Shown here piece after piece: positions 9,848 to 18,001 of a stretch of DNA of 64,000 nucleotides. Made by a program: the position numbers and the translations under genes. Every line of letters begins with the position of its first letter. Position 1 is the stretch's first letter. Below the pieces are notes generated by a model, which was not told where the DNA came from, did no database searches, and worked only from the letters and a program-made list of their open reading frames with translations. The stretch covers positions 186,001 through 250,000 of the forward strand of contig NZ_AUHJ01000004.1 of the NCBI RefSeq assembly GCF_000423125.1, given 5' to 3'. This DNA comes from Haliea salexigens DSM 19537. GTDB lineage: Bacteria; Pseudomonadota; Gammaproteobacteria; Pseudomonadales; Halieaceae.

Positions 9848-10753
9848 TCACTTAATTAACTGAGTTACTGATGCATCTCTGCGCTGCAAAAGCGCTATAC
9901 CACAGAAGATGAACAAAACTCCTAAAACCTGTACGCTTGTCAGCGTTTCCTCGAAAAAAAGAAATCCTATAAACAAGCCGAACACCGGTGTTAGGAAGCT
10001 GTATACATTCAATCGGTTCAAGGTTGAGCGCGCAAGCAACCCAAACCAGACAACAATCATTAGTGCCGTTGCCAGCCCTGAAAGAATAAGCAAAGATCCA
10101 GAAAACCTGAGGGTCCACCGCACGTCCCATTGCTCGCCCGCAATCGCTGATGTAACGAGCAGCACTCCACCGCCGATAAAAAGCTGGACGACCATGGGGA
10201 TCATAATAGAGCCTCCTGCCTGTTTTTTTAACAGGATATTTCCTGCCGCCGTTCCCACAGCTGCTAGCACAACCCACGCCATGCCCCAGAAATACCCAGC
10301 ATTGTTCTCACCGTATCCTGGCCATGCCAACAGCGCGACCCCTAGAAAACCGGTTACAAGACCCAAGATGCCTTGGGTTTTCAGTATTTCTCCAAGCCAA
10401 ACAGCGGCCATTACCGCAGCAATCAAAGGCTGAGTCCCTGCAAGCACGGTCGCCAGTCCCGGTGACAGTTTGCCGGCCCCAAGAAACATACCGCCAAAAC
10501 CCATTGCTGTGTATAACAGGCCAATCAGTCCCAACTGCACCACGTTCCGGACATTCAGTTGATAAGGCTCGCGATTCCTCGCCAAGAGACACACGCAGCC
10601 CAAAAATCCAGCGGCCAAAAAAGCTCGCAAGGCCGCGAAAAGTAGTGGAGGTGCGTCAGGCAACCCAATCACAATGAACGGAAAACAGATGGCCCAAAGC
10701 AACGCCACGAGGACCATCAACGCGATGTCAGCGAGGTCTGACGATACCTTCAT
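9848..10753 (-). CDS. EamA/DMT-superfamily exporter
   Basis: 301 residues with ten hydrophobic segments in two EamA repeats. The first repeat shows LLWAICFPFIVIGLPDAPPL, the second ends with FLFFEETLTSVQVLGVLFIFCGI, a standard DMT signature. I prefer the ATG at 10753 because the protein from there begins like other DMT carriers; the frame stays open to 10861 without family-like sequence. Family members export amino acids, nucleobases or other metabolites. The substrate is not predictable. It is separated from the neighbouring minus-strand genes by more than 130 bases on both sides. Confidence 0.85.
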   Translation of the reverse strand: MKVSSDLADIALMVLVALLWAICFPFIVIGLPDAPPLLFAALRAFLAAGFLGCVCLLARNREPYQLNVRNVVQLGLIGLLYTAMGFGGMFLGAGKLSPGLATVLAGTQPLIAAVMAAVWLGEILKTQGILGLVTGFLGVALLAWPGYGENNAGYFWGMAWVVLAAVGTAAGNILLKKQAGGSIMIPMVVQLFIGGGVLLVTSAIAGEQWDVRWTLRFSGSLLILSGLATALMIVVWFGLLARSTLNRLNVYSFLTPVFGLFIGFLFFEETLTSVQVLGVLFIFCGIALLQRRDASVTQLIK

Positions 10754-10995
10754 GGCAGACTCAGAGCAGCACGGGCTCGTAGGTCCATGACTCAGTAAGA
10801 CTCTAGAAGAGGGTTCATTCGCGCAATGAAATTCAGGGTCTCCGGTCGAAGCCGACCCCACGTGTCGCGGTGTATGTGCAATGTGTTGAAAAAGATAATG
10901 AACTTCATGTCAAAAATTGGCAACGAATGTTTTCATATGATCCAGTTATAAGCACTTTGTGTTTTGATGCGAAGCGCACTGAACTCTTCCGCCAA

Positions 10996-11739
10996 TTACT
11001 TCCAAAACATCCAGATTGCCATGCTCACCATCATGACGTTCTCCGTCAGGGAGATAAAACCAAGTGGCACTTTGCTGTCCCCTCCCACGCAGGCGCATTT
11101 GAGCTCACGCTTGTCGATATACACCGCTTTGAACACCGAAACCGCACCAATGGTGCCTATTATCAGAGCAACGGGTATCGCAATCCACATCAACACGCCT
11201 GCTATCATCAGTACACCTGCCAGCGCCTCGCCGAAGGGGTAAATGAATCCGTATCGCACCCACTTCGCAGCAAGGAGATCGTAGTTCAGGAACATGGTAG
11301 AAAAGCTGCGCACATCTTGGAGCTTTTGAATTGCCAACGCGCACATCGAAAATCCGATGAACCACTCCGCAGCTAGGATTGACACCCAACTACCCGTGGC
11401 AACGTAACCGGCCGCAAGCGCCATCAGTAGTGTCATCGCAAAGATCGCTATAACCGGCTGATAGGATGTTTCCTCTGGATCGTGGACGTTCTTTCCAAAG
11501 AAGCGTCGGAGATCGTCATGCCCACCAATCCGGCTGCCGTCAATGAAGGTTTGCGGTGTCGTTTCTACGGCATGTGTGTCTTTGAATACGTCGGTTTCTT
11601 CACGCGTTTTGAGGTGATGATCCTCGACTTCATAGCCCTCGCGTTCGAGCAAGTCTTTAGACTTCAGGCCGTAAGGACAGGTGTGATCAGACATTACCAT
11701 GCGGTAAAGCTGTGCTGTTTTGCGGTTATTCATAGTCAT
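10996..11739 (-). CDS. Glutaredoxin-MauE fusion protein
   Basis: 247 residues. Residues 10-88 form a glutaredoxin domain with the redox motif CPYG (21-24), the cis-proline TPQTF and GGHDDL near the glutathione site. Residues about 92-247 form a four-helix DoxX/MauE-type membrane domain with ALAIQKLQDVRSFSTMFLNY and the late CACVGGDSKVPLGF motif. MauE-type proteins support disulfide formation or thiol transfer across the membrane; a glutaredoxin fused to it suggests passing electrons between cytosol and membrane. Its start overlaps the end of the ion-channel gene by 14 bases, so the two are translationally coupled. Involvement in copper stress is inference from location. Confidence 0.85.
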   Translation of the reverse strand: MTMNNRKTAQLYRMVMSDHTCPYGLKSKDLLEREGYEVEDHHLKTREETDVFKDTHAVETTPQTFIDGSRIGGHDDLRRFFGKNVHDPEETSYQPVIAIFAMTLLMALAAGYVATGSWVSILAAEWFIGFSMCALAIQKLQDVRSFSTMFLNYDLLAAKWVRYGFIYPFGEALAGVLMIAGVLMWIAIPVALIIGTIGAVSVFKAVYIDKRELKCACVGGDSKVPLGFISLTENVMMVSMAIWMFWK

Positions 11740-12151
11740 ATCCCTCCATTTTCATGATCATGAAGATATGGGAAGCAGAGCAGCTTATGAGTAGGAAGCC
11801 GGTCATTGCCTCAATCCCAGCGAGAAATTTCAAATGTCCCGTAGGCACAATATCTCCTAAACCGAGCGTCGTAAGATTTACTAGCGAGAAATAGTAAGTG
11901 TCCATCCAGCTGATCTGCCCTTCGATCTCAAACCCCCCGAGCCCAGCTTCACTAGAAATCCGGAAGCTGACTGCAAACCATGCAGCAGAAAGCATTTGTC
12001 CAACGGTCGCCGCTGAAAGCATGACAAGAAACCTCGCTATTTCCGGCATTTGTGATTTCACAAGATATCGATGGGACTTACTAAGAATGGCAAAGTGACA
12101 GGCACCAGCCAAGAGTAACGCACCAAACGCAATCACCACTTGCCAAAGCAT
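11726..12151 (-). CDS. Two-TM ion channel protein (potassium-channel pore)
   Basis: 141 residues: an N-terminal helix (about 5-25), an outer helix (about 40-65), a pore loop with selectivity-filter sequence TLGLGD preceded by DTYYFSLVNLTT, and an inner helix (about 108-132). The filter is a variant of the TVGYGD potassium filter. There is no cytosolic RCK or cNMP domain. It overlaps the glutaredoxin-MauE gene by 14 bases, so their products are probably made together. Whether it conducts K+ is inference from the filter. Confidence 0.82.
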   Translation of the reverse strand: MLWQVVIAFGALLLAGACHFAILSKSHRYLVKSQMPEIARFLVMLSAATVGQMLSAAWFAVSFRISSEAGLGGFEIEGQISWMDTYYFSLVNLTTLGLGDIVPTGHLKFLAGIEAMTGFLLISCSASHIFMIMKMEGYDYE

Positions 12152-12526
12152 AGCGACCCCTTTTGCGTGTATTGGCCGGATCGTGCGTTTGAGGTTAAGC
12201 GCGAGGTATGTAGCCGCTTCAGCACGGGCTATCCTCTTTTCGTATTGCGGGTTTTAGAGACGTGTGGTGCACCCGGGAAAGCTCCTTTGGAATTAGTTTC
12301 ACAATGCGAGGCCTCAGCGCAAACCCGTGCAGATCGTCGACGATGGCTCGTTGCAGTAAAAGAATTACAACTGGAGCGGACACCCTTAACCATCGCAACA
12401 GATCTGCTCAGGCGCTGCTGGCAATAGCGCAGAAAACGACCCGCCCGAGGCTTTGTGAACCCAACACAAGAAAAATCTTTGCTGCGTTGTGCGCCTTCTT
12501 GCGTCCATGTTGCCATCGCGTTCACT
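12152..12526. other. Gene-poor interval with no recognised content
   Basis: 375 bases between the ion-channel start and the end of the ICMT-like gene. Short open frames exist on both strands (12140-12427 plus, 12229-12588 minus), but they overlap each other or real genes and have no family-like sequence. The segment must carry the promoter of the channel operon. I see no clear operator, terminator or RNA. Confidence 0.5.
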
Positions 12527-13183
12527 CTACCGATCTCGAGAGAACATGCGCCGCCAATCAGGAATGAAGCGAGGAGTAACCTGAGCATATTGAAGCCACC
12601 GCTCGCCGAACTCGGCCTCAGCGGTGTGCTCCTCGTTTTTTGCTAACGTCAGGTACATGTAGACCAGTATTGGGTACATACCAAGGGTCAAAAGCGTTAG
12701 CCACTGAAACAGGAAACCTGTCATGATCAAGATAAAGCCTGCATATTGAGGGTGTTGTATCCGGGCATACAATCCCCGGGTCGCGAGCGCAGACGTTTGC
12801 TGGGCCGTGTACAGCTCTTGCCAGCCTTTCGAGATCAGCCAGAATCCTGCGCCAATCAGCGCAAAACTGAGTAAGTGAAAAGGTCCAAAATGCGGATTGC
12901 TCTCCCAGCCAAACATCATCTCCAACAAGTGGCCCGCGTCGTGGGAGAGCCAGTCGACCTGAGGGAAATGGGACTGCAGCCATCCTGAGAACAAGTAGAT
13001 CGTTAACGGAAAGCCGTACATCTCAGCAAATAATGCAATCAAAAAAGCGCTGAAAGCGCTGAAGCTTCGCCAGTCCGTGTCAGTCTTCGGCTTGAAGAAG
13101 CTCAATGCAAAAAGAATGAAAATTGCCGAGTTTACGATAGCTAGACCCCACAAGCCGTAGGCCTGGATACTTTCATGGTTCAC
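12527..13183 (-). CDS. Isoprenylcysteine-carboxylmethyltransferase-like membrane protein (ICMT/PEMT fold)
   Basis: 218 residues with about five membrane segments. The C-terminal half has the ICMT/PEMT hallmark: RGLYARIQHPQYAGFILIMT, then a hydrophobic helix and AKNEEHTAEAEFGERWLQYA, which bind S-adenosylmethionine in this fold. Many bacterial members lie near metal-resistance genes with unknown substrate. It overlaps the DUF2933-like gene end at 13180 by 4 bases, so the two are likely one transcript. Methyl transfer to lipid or isoprenoid is the family activity; no substrate can be named. Confidence 0.85.
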   Translation of the reverse strand: MNHESIQAYGLWGLAIVNSAIFILFALSFFKPKTDTDWRSFSAFSAFLIALFAEMYGFPLTIYLFSGWLQSHFPQVDWLSHDAGHLLEMMFGWESNPHFGPFHLLSFALIGAGFWLISKGWQELYTAQQTSALATRGLYARIQHPQYAGFILIMTGFLFQWLTLLTLGMYPILVYMYLTLAKNEEHTAEAEFGERWLQYAQVTPRFIPDWRRMFSRDR

Positions 13184-13449
13184 GGTTCGCTGTCCTCATC
13201 TTTTTCCATCACTTTATCAACCGCGAAATCTCGCGATTCATCCACTCGGAAGATTACGACAAGCAGTAAAGGACACAGAATCAACATCAGGTACAGCATA
13301 GAGCCCCACAAATGGGCCTTGTGTTCATGTAGAAGGAGTAATAAGGCTAAAAACGTGAAGCCAAGGAACACAAACCAGTATCGCCACTTTACGTACGCGT
13401 TCTGAACGTTTTTCTCAAAATCATCAATTCCTTTCTGTCCATGATTCAT
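13180..13449 (-). CDS. DUF2933-like small membrane protein
   Basis: 89 residues from ATG 13449 (an upstream start at 13470 is possible). Two close hydrophobic segments (about 24-42 and 48-68) carry LLLHEHKAHLWGSMLYLMLILCPLL split around the loop, a divergent form of the DUF2933 pattern EH-AH-YL-CPL-H; the final His-rich part is lost. Its end overlaps the ICMT-like start by 4 bases. A copper-region companion of unknown function. Confidence 0.68.
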   Translation of the reverse strand: MNHGQKGIDDFEKNVQNAYVKWRYWFVFLGFTFLALLLLLHEHKAHLWGSMLYLMLILCPLLLVVIFRVDESRDFAVDKVMEKDEDSEP

Positions 13450-13497
13450 CGGGATAACCCTATTCAGCAAGCGCGTCAGAATACAAGCATCTAGACC

Positions 13498-13863
13498 CTA
13501 CATGCGCGTATGTCTGGGCATGCGGTGACAACTCCAAGGCTCATGACTCACATTGTCTTTAACATTCTGGTCGACAAACCGGTAATACTCTTCTTTAAAA
13601 CGCGTCCACCAATCACCCTTTAATCGGACACTGTACATGGCGAGAACGTCCTCCACACATTGAATACACAGTCGGGATGCATCGTAAGAAACCATTAACA
13701 TTGCTCGCTTACTGACTAGCGCCACCGATTCAATACCATACAGCTGATCAATTTCGGAGACCGCGGCATTTAGCTGGTCGTCTGCTATCGGGCTCTCCAA
13801 CGCAAGCCGGCGATTAACCAGATTAACTTCGGAAACCCCCAATCGATAGGTTTTTTTGCTCAT
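13498..13863 (-). CDS. Small protein with HMA-like ferredoxin fold but no CxxC
   Basis: 121 residues, soluble. The order of strands and helices in residues 5-75 (KTYRLGVSEVNLVNRRLAL, then a helix, then IESVALVSKRAMLMVSYDAS, then a helix) resembles a heavy-metal-associated domain, yet the CxxC metal site is missing; the only nearby cysteines are in RLCIQCVEDV, where C-x-x-C sits in a helix instead. The tail HEPWSCHRMPRHTRM holds a further Cys and several His. I do not recognise a named family. It lies between two DUF2933-type genes on the same strand. Confidence 0.6.
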   Translation of the reverse strand: MSKKTYRLGVSEVNLVNRRLALESPIADDQLNAAVSEIDQLYGIESVALVSKRAMLMVSYDASRLCIQCVEDVLAMYSVRLKGDWWTRFKEEYYRFVDQNVKDNVSHEPWSCHRMPRHTRM

Positions 13864-14019
13864 CGTCTATTTTCAGACCTCTGTTTTCTTCGTCCAGCAT
13901 CGAAAGCGTTGCTCTGCGTGATCACGTAAAACTTAACAGTCTTATGTTCCTACCCAAACATTTTGAAGTCACAAGCCCCGCTACTGATCAATACCGTATC
14001 TATCCGCTGACATTTAGGC

Positions 14020-14298
14020 TTACTCCAGCGTTGCTTCCTTCTTCTCCTTGCGACCCTCTTCTAATCCCAAACGGTAGGCCTCAGTAACATCCTGGTGCTG
14101 GTGCTTCCTGAGATCTTGCCCGCCGTGGCCTTTGTGCATGAATACATGCATCAACGGACACAACAAAATGATCATGAAAGGCAGGTAAGATAGGAAGTGC
14201 CCAGCGTGCTCTACAAAAAGAAAATACAGTGCGGCGGCAATCAAGGTGAGCGTCGTTAGCCCGTGGAGGCTAGTCCAGTAACCGGATGGGCGCGCCAT
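14020..14298 (-). CDS. DUF2933 domain membrane protein
   Basis: 92 residues. Two hydrophobic helices (about 11-30 and 36-52) and the full DUF2933 motif: VEHAGHFLSYLPFMIILLCPL followed by the His-rich HVFMHKGHGGQDLRKHQHQ (split here for length). The tail is charged (GLEEGRKEKKEA). DUF2933 proteins often accompany copper/silver RND systems; the His cluster may bind metal. It is divergent from the DUF411-cus operon, with the CopR-type palindrome in between. Confidence 0.82.
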   Translation of the reverse strand: MARPSGYWTSLHGLTTLTLIAAALYFLFVEHAGHFLSYLPFMIILLCPLMHVFMHKGHGGQDLRKHQHQDVTEAYRLGLEEGRKEKKEATLE

Positions 14299-14885
14299 GT
14301 GAATCCTCCCTTTCCATCAATTTTACGTGCTAAACAAACACCATCATTGCCATGCATCGACCACGAAGAGCACTCGGACAGAACACAACCTGACTTAGCG
14401 ACTCCAATATTGCTGAAAATCAAACGCGGCAATACACCTGCAGCGTACAACCGCAGGCCTTTCAGCCGTGTGACACTCAGATTACAAAGATGTAATTGAA
14501 AGGTAATCTTGTGGTTAGCTGTGGCCCTCTATCATCCTTCATCAAGAACTTTTGCCACCCGAGGTTCGGCGTGACTTAAAAACGGGGTCCACACAGGACA
14601 GATTGATAACCTAGCGAACGCCTTCTCTCGTCAGAAAGGCGCTTGAGCTACTTATAGATACTTGAGAATAGAAAACCATGCATGCCAACAACGGGACGTA
14701 CTGTTTTCAGACTGGCGATGAACACAGCGGACTGACCCCGGCTGAAATATGACATGAAGCGCCCATCCTTTTGCTGAATTTACAATCGACGATCGCAGTC
14801 AGTCGTCCAGTTTGTGAGAAAGCAGGCTGTCCATCCTTATAATTTTGGCCCGAAACTCGTTAACGTACTGCCGCAGGAGACAAAC
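14299..14885. other. Divergent promoter region between DUF2933 gene and the DUF411-cus operon
   Basis: 587 bases without a supported gene. It contains the palindrome at 14481-14496 and a possible hairpin at 14619-14641 (CGCCTT/AAGGCG arms, no T-run). A long leader of about 390 bases separates the palindrome from the DUF411 start, longer than expected for a simple promoter. No riboswitch class is recognised. Confidence 0.5.
14481..14496. promoter_or_regulatory. Probable second CopR operator
   Basis: ATTACAAAGATGTAAT: the same 6-base arms as the copA operator at 891-906, with centre AAGA in place of AGAT. It lies 185 bases upstream of the DUF2933 gene on one side and 389 bases upstream of DUF411-cusCBA on the other. 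Control of the cus operon, the DUF2933 gene or both by the CopR at the left edge is inferred. Confidence 0.7.
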
Positions 14886-15401
14886 ATGGAGTTGTTATCA
14901 ACAGGAAAAGGCGTGTTTCTGAGTTTGATGGTGAGCATGCTGCTCGCGGCCTGCAACGCAGAATCGGATGCCCCATCCACCGAGAACTCGCCCGCTGCCT
15001 CTACGAGTCAAGCATTAACGGTCTACAAGCAACCGACCTGCGGTTGCTGTAAGAAGTGGATGTCACATATTGAAGAAGCAGGCATTGACGTCACCGGTAG
15101 ACACATGACGTCTATGACTGCCGTCAAGGATCGGTACCAGATTGAACCCCGCTATCAGTCCTGCCATACGGCGACTTCATCTCAGGGCTATGTCTTCGAA
15201 GGACATATCCCGGCGCGCTATATTAAAGCTTTTTTAGCAAATCCACCCGATGGAGCCATCGGGCTCGCGGTGCCCGGCATGCCTGTCGGCAGCCCGGGCA
15301 TGGAAGTCGAGAACCGCTTCACGCCCTATCAAGTGCTTCTGCTGAGAAACGATGGTGGCCATGAAGTATATGCCACTATCGAAACTGCGGCGCAGCAATA
15401 A
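14886..15401 (+). CDS. DUF411 copper-binding lipoprotein
   Basis: 171 residues from ATG 14886, which is preceded by CAGGAGACAAAC. A lipoprotein signal ends in LLAAC (lipobox). The mature part begins with LTVYKQPTCGCCKKWMSHIE, the conserved CGCC metal/thiol motif of DUF411, then SCHTA and GHIPARYIKAFLANPP, also diagnostic. DUF411 proteins are periplasmic and are linked to copper and silver resistance. It is the first gene of the cus operon, 18 bases before the TolC-like gene. A longer frame from 14814 lacks a ribosome site and would bury the signal peptide. Confidence 0.9.
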   Translation: MELLSTGKGVFLSLMVSMLLAACNAESDAPSTENSPAASTSQALTVYKQPTCGCCKKWMSHIEEAGIDVTGRHMTSMTAVKDRYQIEPRYQSCHTATSSQGYVFEGHIPARYIKAFLANPPDGAIGLAVPGMPVGSPGMEVENRFTPYQVLLLRNDGGHEVYATIETAAQQ

Positions 15402-15419
15402 AAAAACGGAGCAAGAAGG

Positions 15420-16727
15420 ATGAAAATCGGTATACCCCTGCTCATTCTAATACTTGGTGCCGGTTCAGCCACTGCACAGGCACCGCGAACGGAACTAACC
15501 CTTAGCGAGGCCATCGACACTGCCCTCGCAAACGACCATTGGTTGACGGGCAGTCGACAGACACAAGCTGCATTGATCGATGAAGGTACTGCTGCTGCTA
15601 CGCTACCTGATCCGAGAATGAGCTTAGTGGCAGGCAACTTTCCGCTCGACACGTTCGATATCAATCAGGAGGCGATGACACAGCTTTCTGTCGGTATCAG
15701 CCAGATGTTTCCCCGGGGCGATACGCTGGCATTGGCGCAAAGACAAAAGCTGGAGCTTGCGCTACAACATCCATTGTTGCGCGAAGATCGCCGAGCCAAG
15801 GTGTCGGCAACCGTCGAGCAACTGTGGCTCTCCGGCTATGAAGCGCAGGAGAGTATCCGCTTAATCGAGCAAGACCGGGCATTATTCGAGCACTTGGTCG
15901 ACGCAGCGCGTGCAAGCTACGCAACAGCTATGGGCAAGGCGCGCCAGCAGGATGTCATCCGGGCAGAACTGGAGTTGACGCGGCTTGAAGACCGTTTGAC
16001 TGCACTAAAACAACGACAGGATACCGCGCAGATGCAGCTGTCAGAGTGGATTGGCTCACGTGCCGACGGCAGGCTCACGCTAACAACCATGGCAGAGTCA
16101 CCCTCTTCATCGGTCGGGACTCCGAGTTCCGAGCAGGCCCGCTACGAGCGAGTCAGTCATCACCCCCTCCTGCTGGCATTGGATAAGAAGATAGAGGCCA
16201 AAGAAACCGATGTCGATTTGGCGAGGCAGAAATACAAACCAGAATGGGGCCTGAACGCCCAATACGGTTATCGTGATCAGGATCTGCTCGGAAGGGACAG
16301 GTCCGATCTGTTTTCCATTGGAATCACCTTTGACCTACCGCTGTTTACGGCCAATCGACAGGATAAAGAAGTGAGTGCCGCTATCGCCCATGCCGAAGCG
16401 ATCAGGACTGAAAAGCAGTTACTCTTACGCCGTTTGATGGCGGAGTTGGAAACCGCCAGTGTCTACTTAGACCGCCTTGATCAGCGATACGCACTCTATG
16501 CTGACCGCCTACTACCGCAAATGGCTGAACAATCTGAAGCCTCCTTAGCCGCCTACAACAACGACGACGGCGACTTCGCAGAGGCAGTGAGAGCCCGTAT
16601 CGCTGAGTTAAACGCGAAAATAGAAGCGCTGGTGATTACGGTTGATCGGCGTAAGACCATGGCTCAAATCAATTACCTGCTTGTACAAGCGTCATCCGAA
16701 CCCACGGGGCCCGTGAACGCTATCTGA
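15420..16727 (+). CDS. cusC: Outer-membrane efflux protein, TolC family (CusC-like)
   Basis: 435 residues, with a Sec signal (KIGIPLLILILGAGSATAQA). Two OEP repeats follow: LTLSEAIDTALANDHWLTGS starts the first, and long amphipathic helices plus short beta strands (SIGITFDLPLFTANRQ) match TolC-type ducts. It forms the outer-membrane channel of a tripartite metal pump. It is in the operon order DUF411-C-B-A, 11 bases before the adaptor gene. Symbol given by operon position; sequence alone only shows the family. Confidence 0.85.
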   Translation: MKIGIPLLILILGAGSATAQAPRTELTLSEAIDTALANDHWLTGSRQTQAALIDEGTAAATLPDPRMSLVAGNFPLDTFDINQEAMTQLSVGISQMFPRGDTLALAQRQKLELALQHPLLREDRRAKVSATVEQLWLSGYEAQESIRLIEQDRALFEHLVDAARASYATAMGKARQQDVIRAELELTRLEDRLTALKQRQDTAQMQLSEWIGSRADGRLTLTTMAESPSSSVGTPSSEQARYERVSHHPLLLALDKKIEAKETDVDLARQKYKPEWGLNAQYGYRDQDLLGRDRSDLFSIGITFDLPLFTANRQDKEVSAAIAHAEAIRTEKQLLLRRLMAELETASVYLDRLDQRYALYADRLLPQMAEQSEASLAAYNNDDGDFAEAVRARIAELNAKIEALVITVDRRKTMAQINYLLVQASSEPTGPVNAI

Positions 16728-16738
16728 GGTGTAAACTA

Positions 16739-18001
16739 ATGAAAGTCCTTTACAAAACACTGCTAACGGCTGTTGTCGGCGCAGGCATTGGGGCGGGCGG
16801 CATTCTATTGCTGCCCTCTTCACACGAAGCCGCGATGCAGGCAACTGAGGACGAACGTGAACCCCTGTATTGGGTTGCACCCATGGATCCGAACTACCGG
16901 CGCGACCAGCCGGGAAAATCTCCAATGGGGATGGACTTGATCCCTGTCTACAAAGAGCAGGATGGCGATAGCGAAGCTGGCACGGTTCGCATATCACCGG
17001 ATGTTATCAACAATCTTGGGGTACGAACGGCCGCCGCCACATCGGGCCGTTTGCATCTGGCCATAACAACAGTGGGTTACGTCCAATACGATGAGGACCG
17101 ATTGGTAACGATTAGCCCGCGGGTGGAAGGATGGCTGGACACACTGCATGTCAAGGCGGCGGGGGACCCTGTTACAAAGGGAGAGCCCCTGTACACACTC
17201 TATTCGCCAACCTTGGTCAACGCCCAAGAAGAGTTCCTCCTGGCGCTGAAGCGGGATAACCCGGACCTGATCGACGCAGCCATTGAACGCTTATCGGCGT
17301 TGCAGGTGCCAAGAGCAAAGATCGAGCAGTTACGTCGAACACAGCAGGTCAGTCAAACGATCACGATCACGGCGCCGCAATCGGGCGTCATTGACAATCT
17401 AGGAGTACGTGAGGGCATGTTTGTGACACCCGGGTCTATGCTGATGACCCTGGGCCAATTAGAGCATATGTGGGTTATCGGGGAAGTCTTCGAGCGTCAA
17501 GCGGGGCTCGTTGAAGTGGGTGACAAAGTCGTTATACGACTGGAATACCTGCCTGGCCAAGAGTTACAGGGTCAGGTGGGTTACGTGTATCCATCCCTGA
17601 ACGCGCAAACCCGTACCGTACAAATTCGCGTGCGCTTCGACAACCCGAATGGCTTACTGAAGCCCGGCATGTTCGCGCAGTTGGTCATCAATACCCAACC
17701 GCGGCCTGCTGCGCTGCTGATACCGCGGGAAGCATTGATCCGAACAGGTAGTCAGGCGCGCGTGGTCCTTGCCTTGGGCGATGGGAGATTTAAGTCGGTT
17801 GCCGTCGATGTCGGTCGTATTGGTGAGCAGGAGGTCGAGATACTCTCCGGCCTAAACGAAGGCGAGCGTATCGTTACCTCAGCACAGTTCCTGATTGACT
17901 CGGAGTCCAGTAAGACGTCGGATTTCAAACGGATGTCACACAGCGACCAAGGCAGCAACGGGCACAACAGCCACAGTCATGGGGAGAGCAACCATGATTG
18001 A
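16739..18001 (+). CDS. cusB: RND membrane-fusion adaptor with heavy-metal-binding domain (CusB-like)
   Basis: 420 residues. N-terminal membrane anchor (about 5-27), then a heavy-metal-binding domain (about 40-72) with YWVAPMDPNYRRDQPGKSP and GMDLIPVY, typical of CusB-type adaptors. The lipoyl/hairpin part (TISPRVEGWLDTLHVKAAGD, TITAPQSGVIDNLGVREGMF) and beta-barrel (GYVYPSLNAQTRTVQIRVRF) follow. The tail is His-rich (HNSHSHGESNHD). It links the channel to the pump and passes Cu(I)/Ag(I) to it. Its stop overlaps the CusA start by 8 bases. Confidence 0.92.
   Translation: MKVLYKTLLTAVVGAGIGAGGILLLPSSHEAAMQATEDEREPLYWVAPMDPNYRRDQPGKSPMGMDLIPVYKEQDGDSEAGTVRISPDVINNLGVRTAAATSGRLHLAITTVGYVQYDEDRLVTISPRVEGWLDTLHVKAAGDPVTKGEPLYTLYSPTLVNAQEEFLLALKRDNPDLIDAAIERLSALQVPRAKIEQLRRTQQVSQTITITAPQSGVIDNLGVREGMFVTPGSMLMTLGQLEHMWVIGEVFERQAGLVEVGDKVVIRLEYLPGQELQGQVGYVYPSLNAQTRTVQIRVRFDNPNGLLKPGMFAQLVINTQPRPAALLIPREALIRTGSQARVVLALGDGRFKSVAVDVGRIGEQEVEILSGLNEGERIVTSAQFLIDSESSKTSDFKRMSHSDQGSNGHNSHSHGESNHD

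Noticed and set aside
12140-12588. Short open frames between the ion channel and the ICMT-like gene
   Set aside because: They overlap each other and real genes, and no family-like sequence is visible.
14619-14641. Hairpin CGCCTT/AAGGCG in the cus leader
   Set aside because: Short stem, long loop and no T-run; not enough to call a terminator or attenuator.
14814-14885. Longer start for the DUF411 gene
   Set aside because: It has no ribosome site and would place 24 residues ahead of a proper lipoprotein signal peptide.
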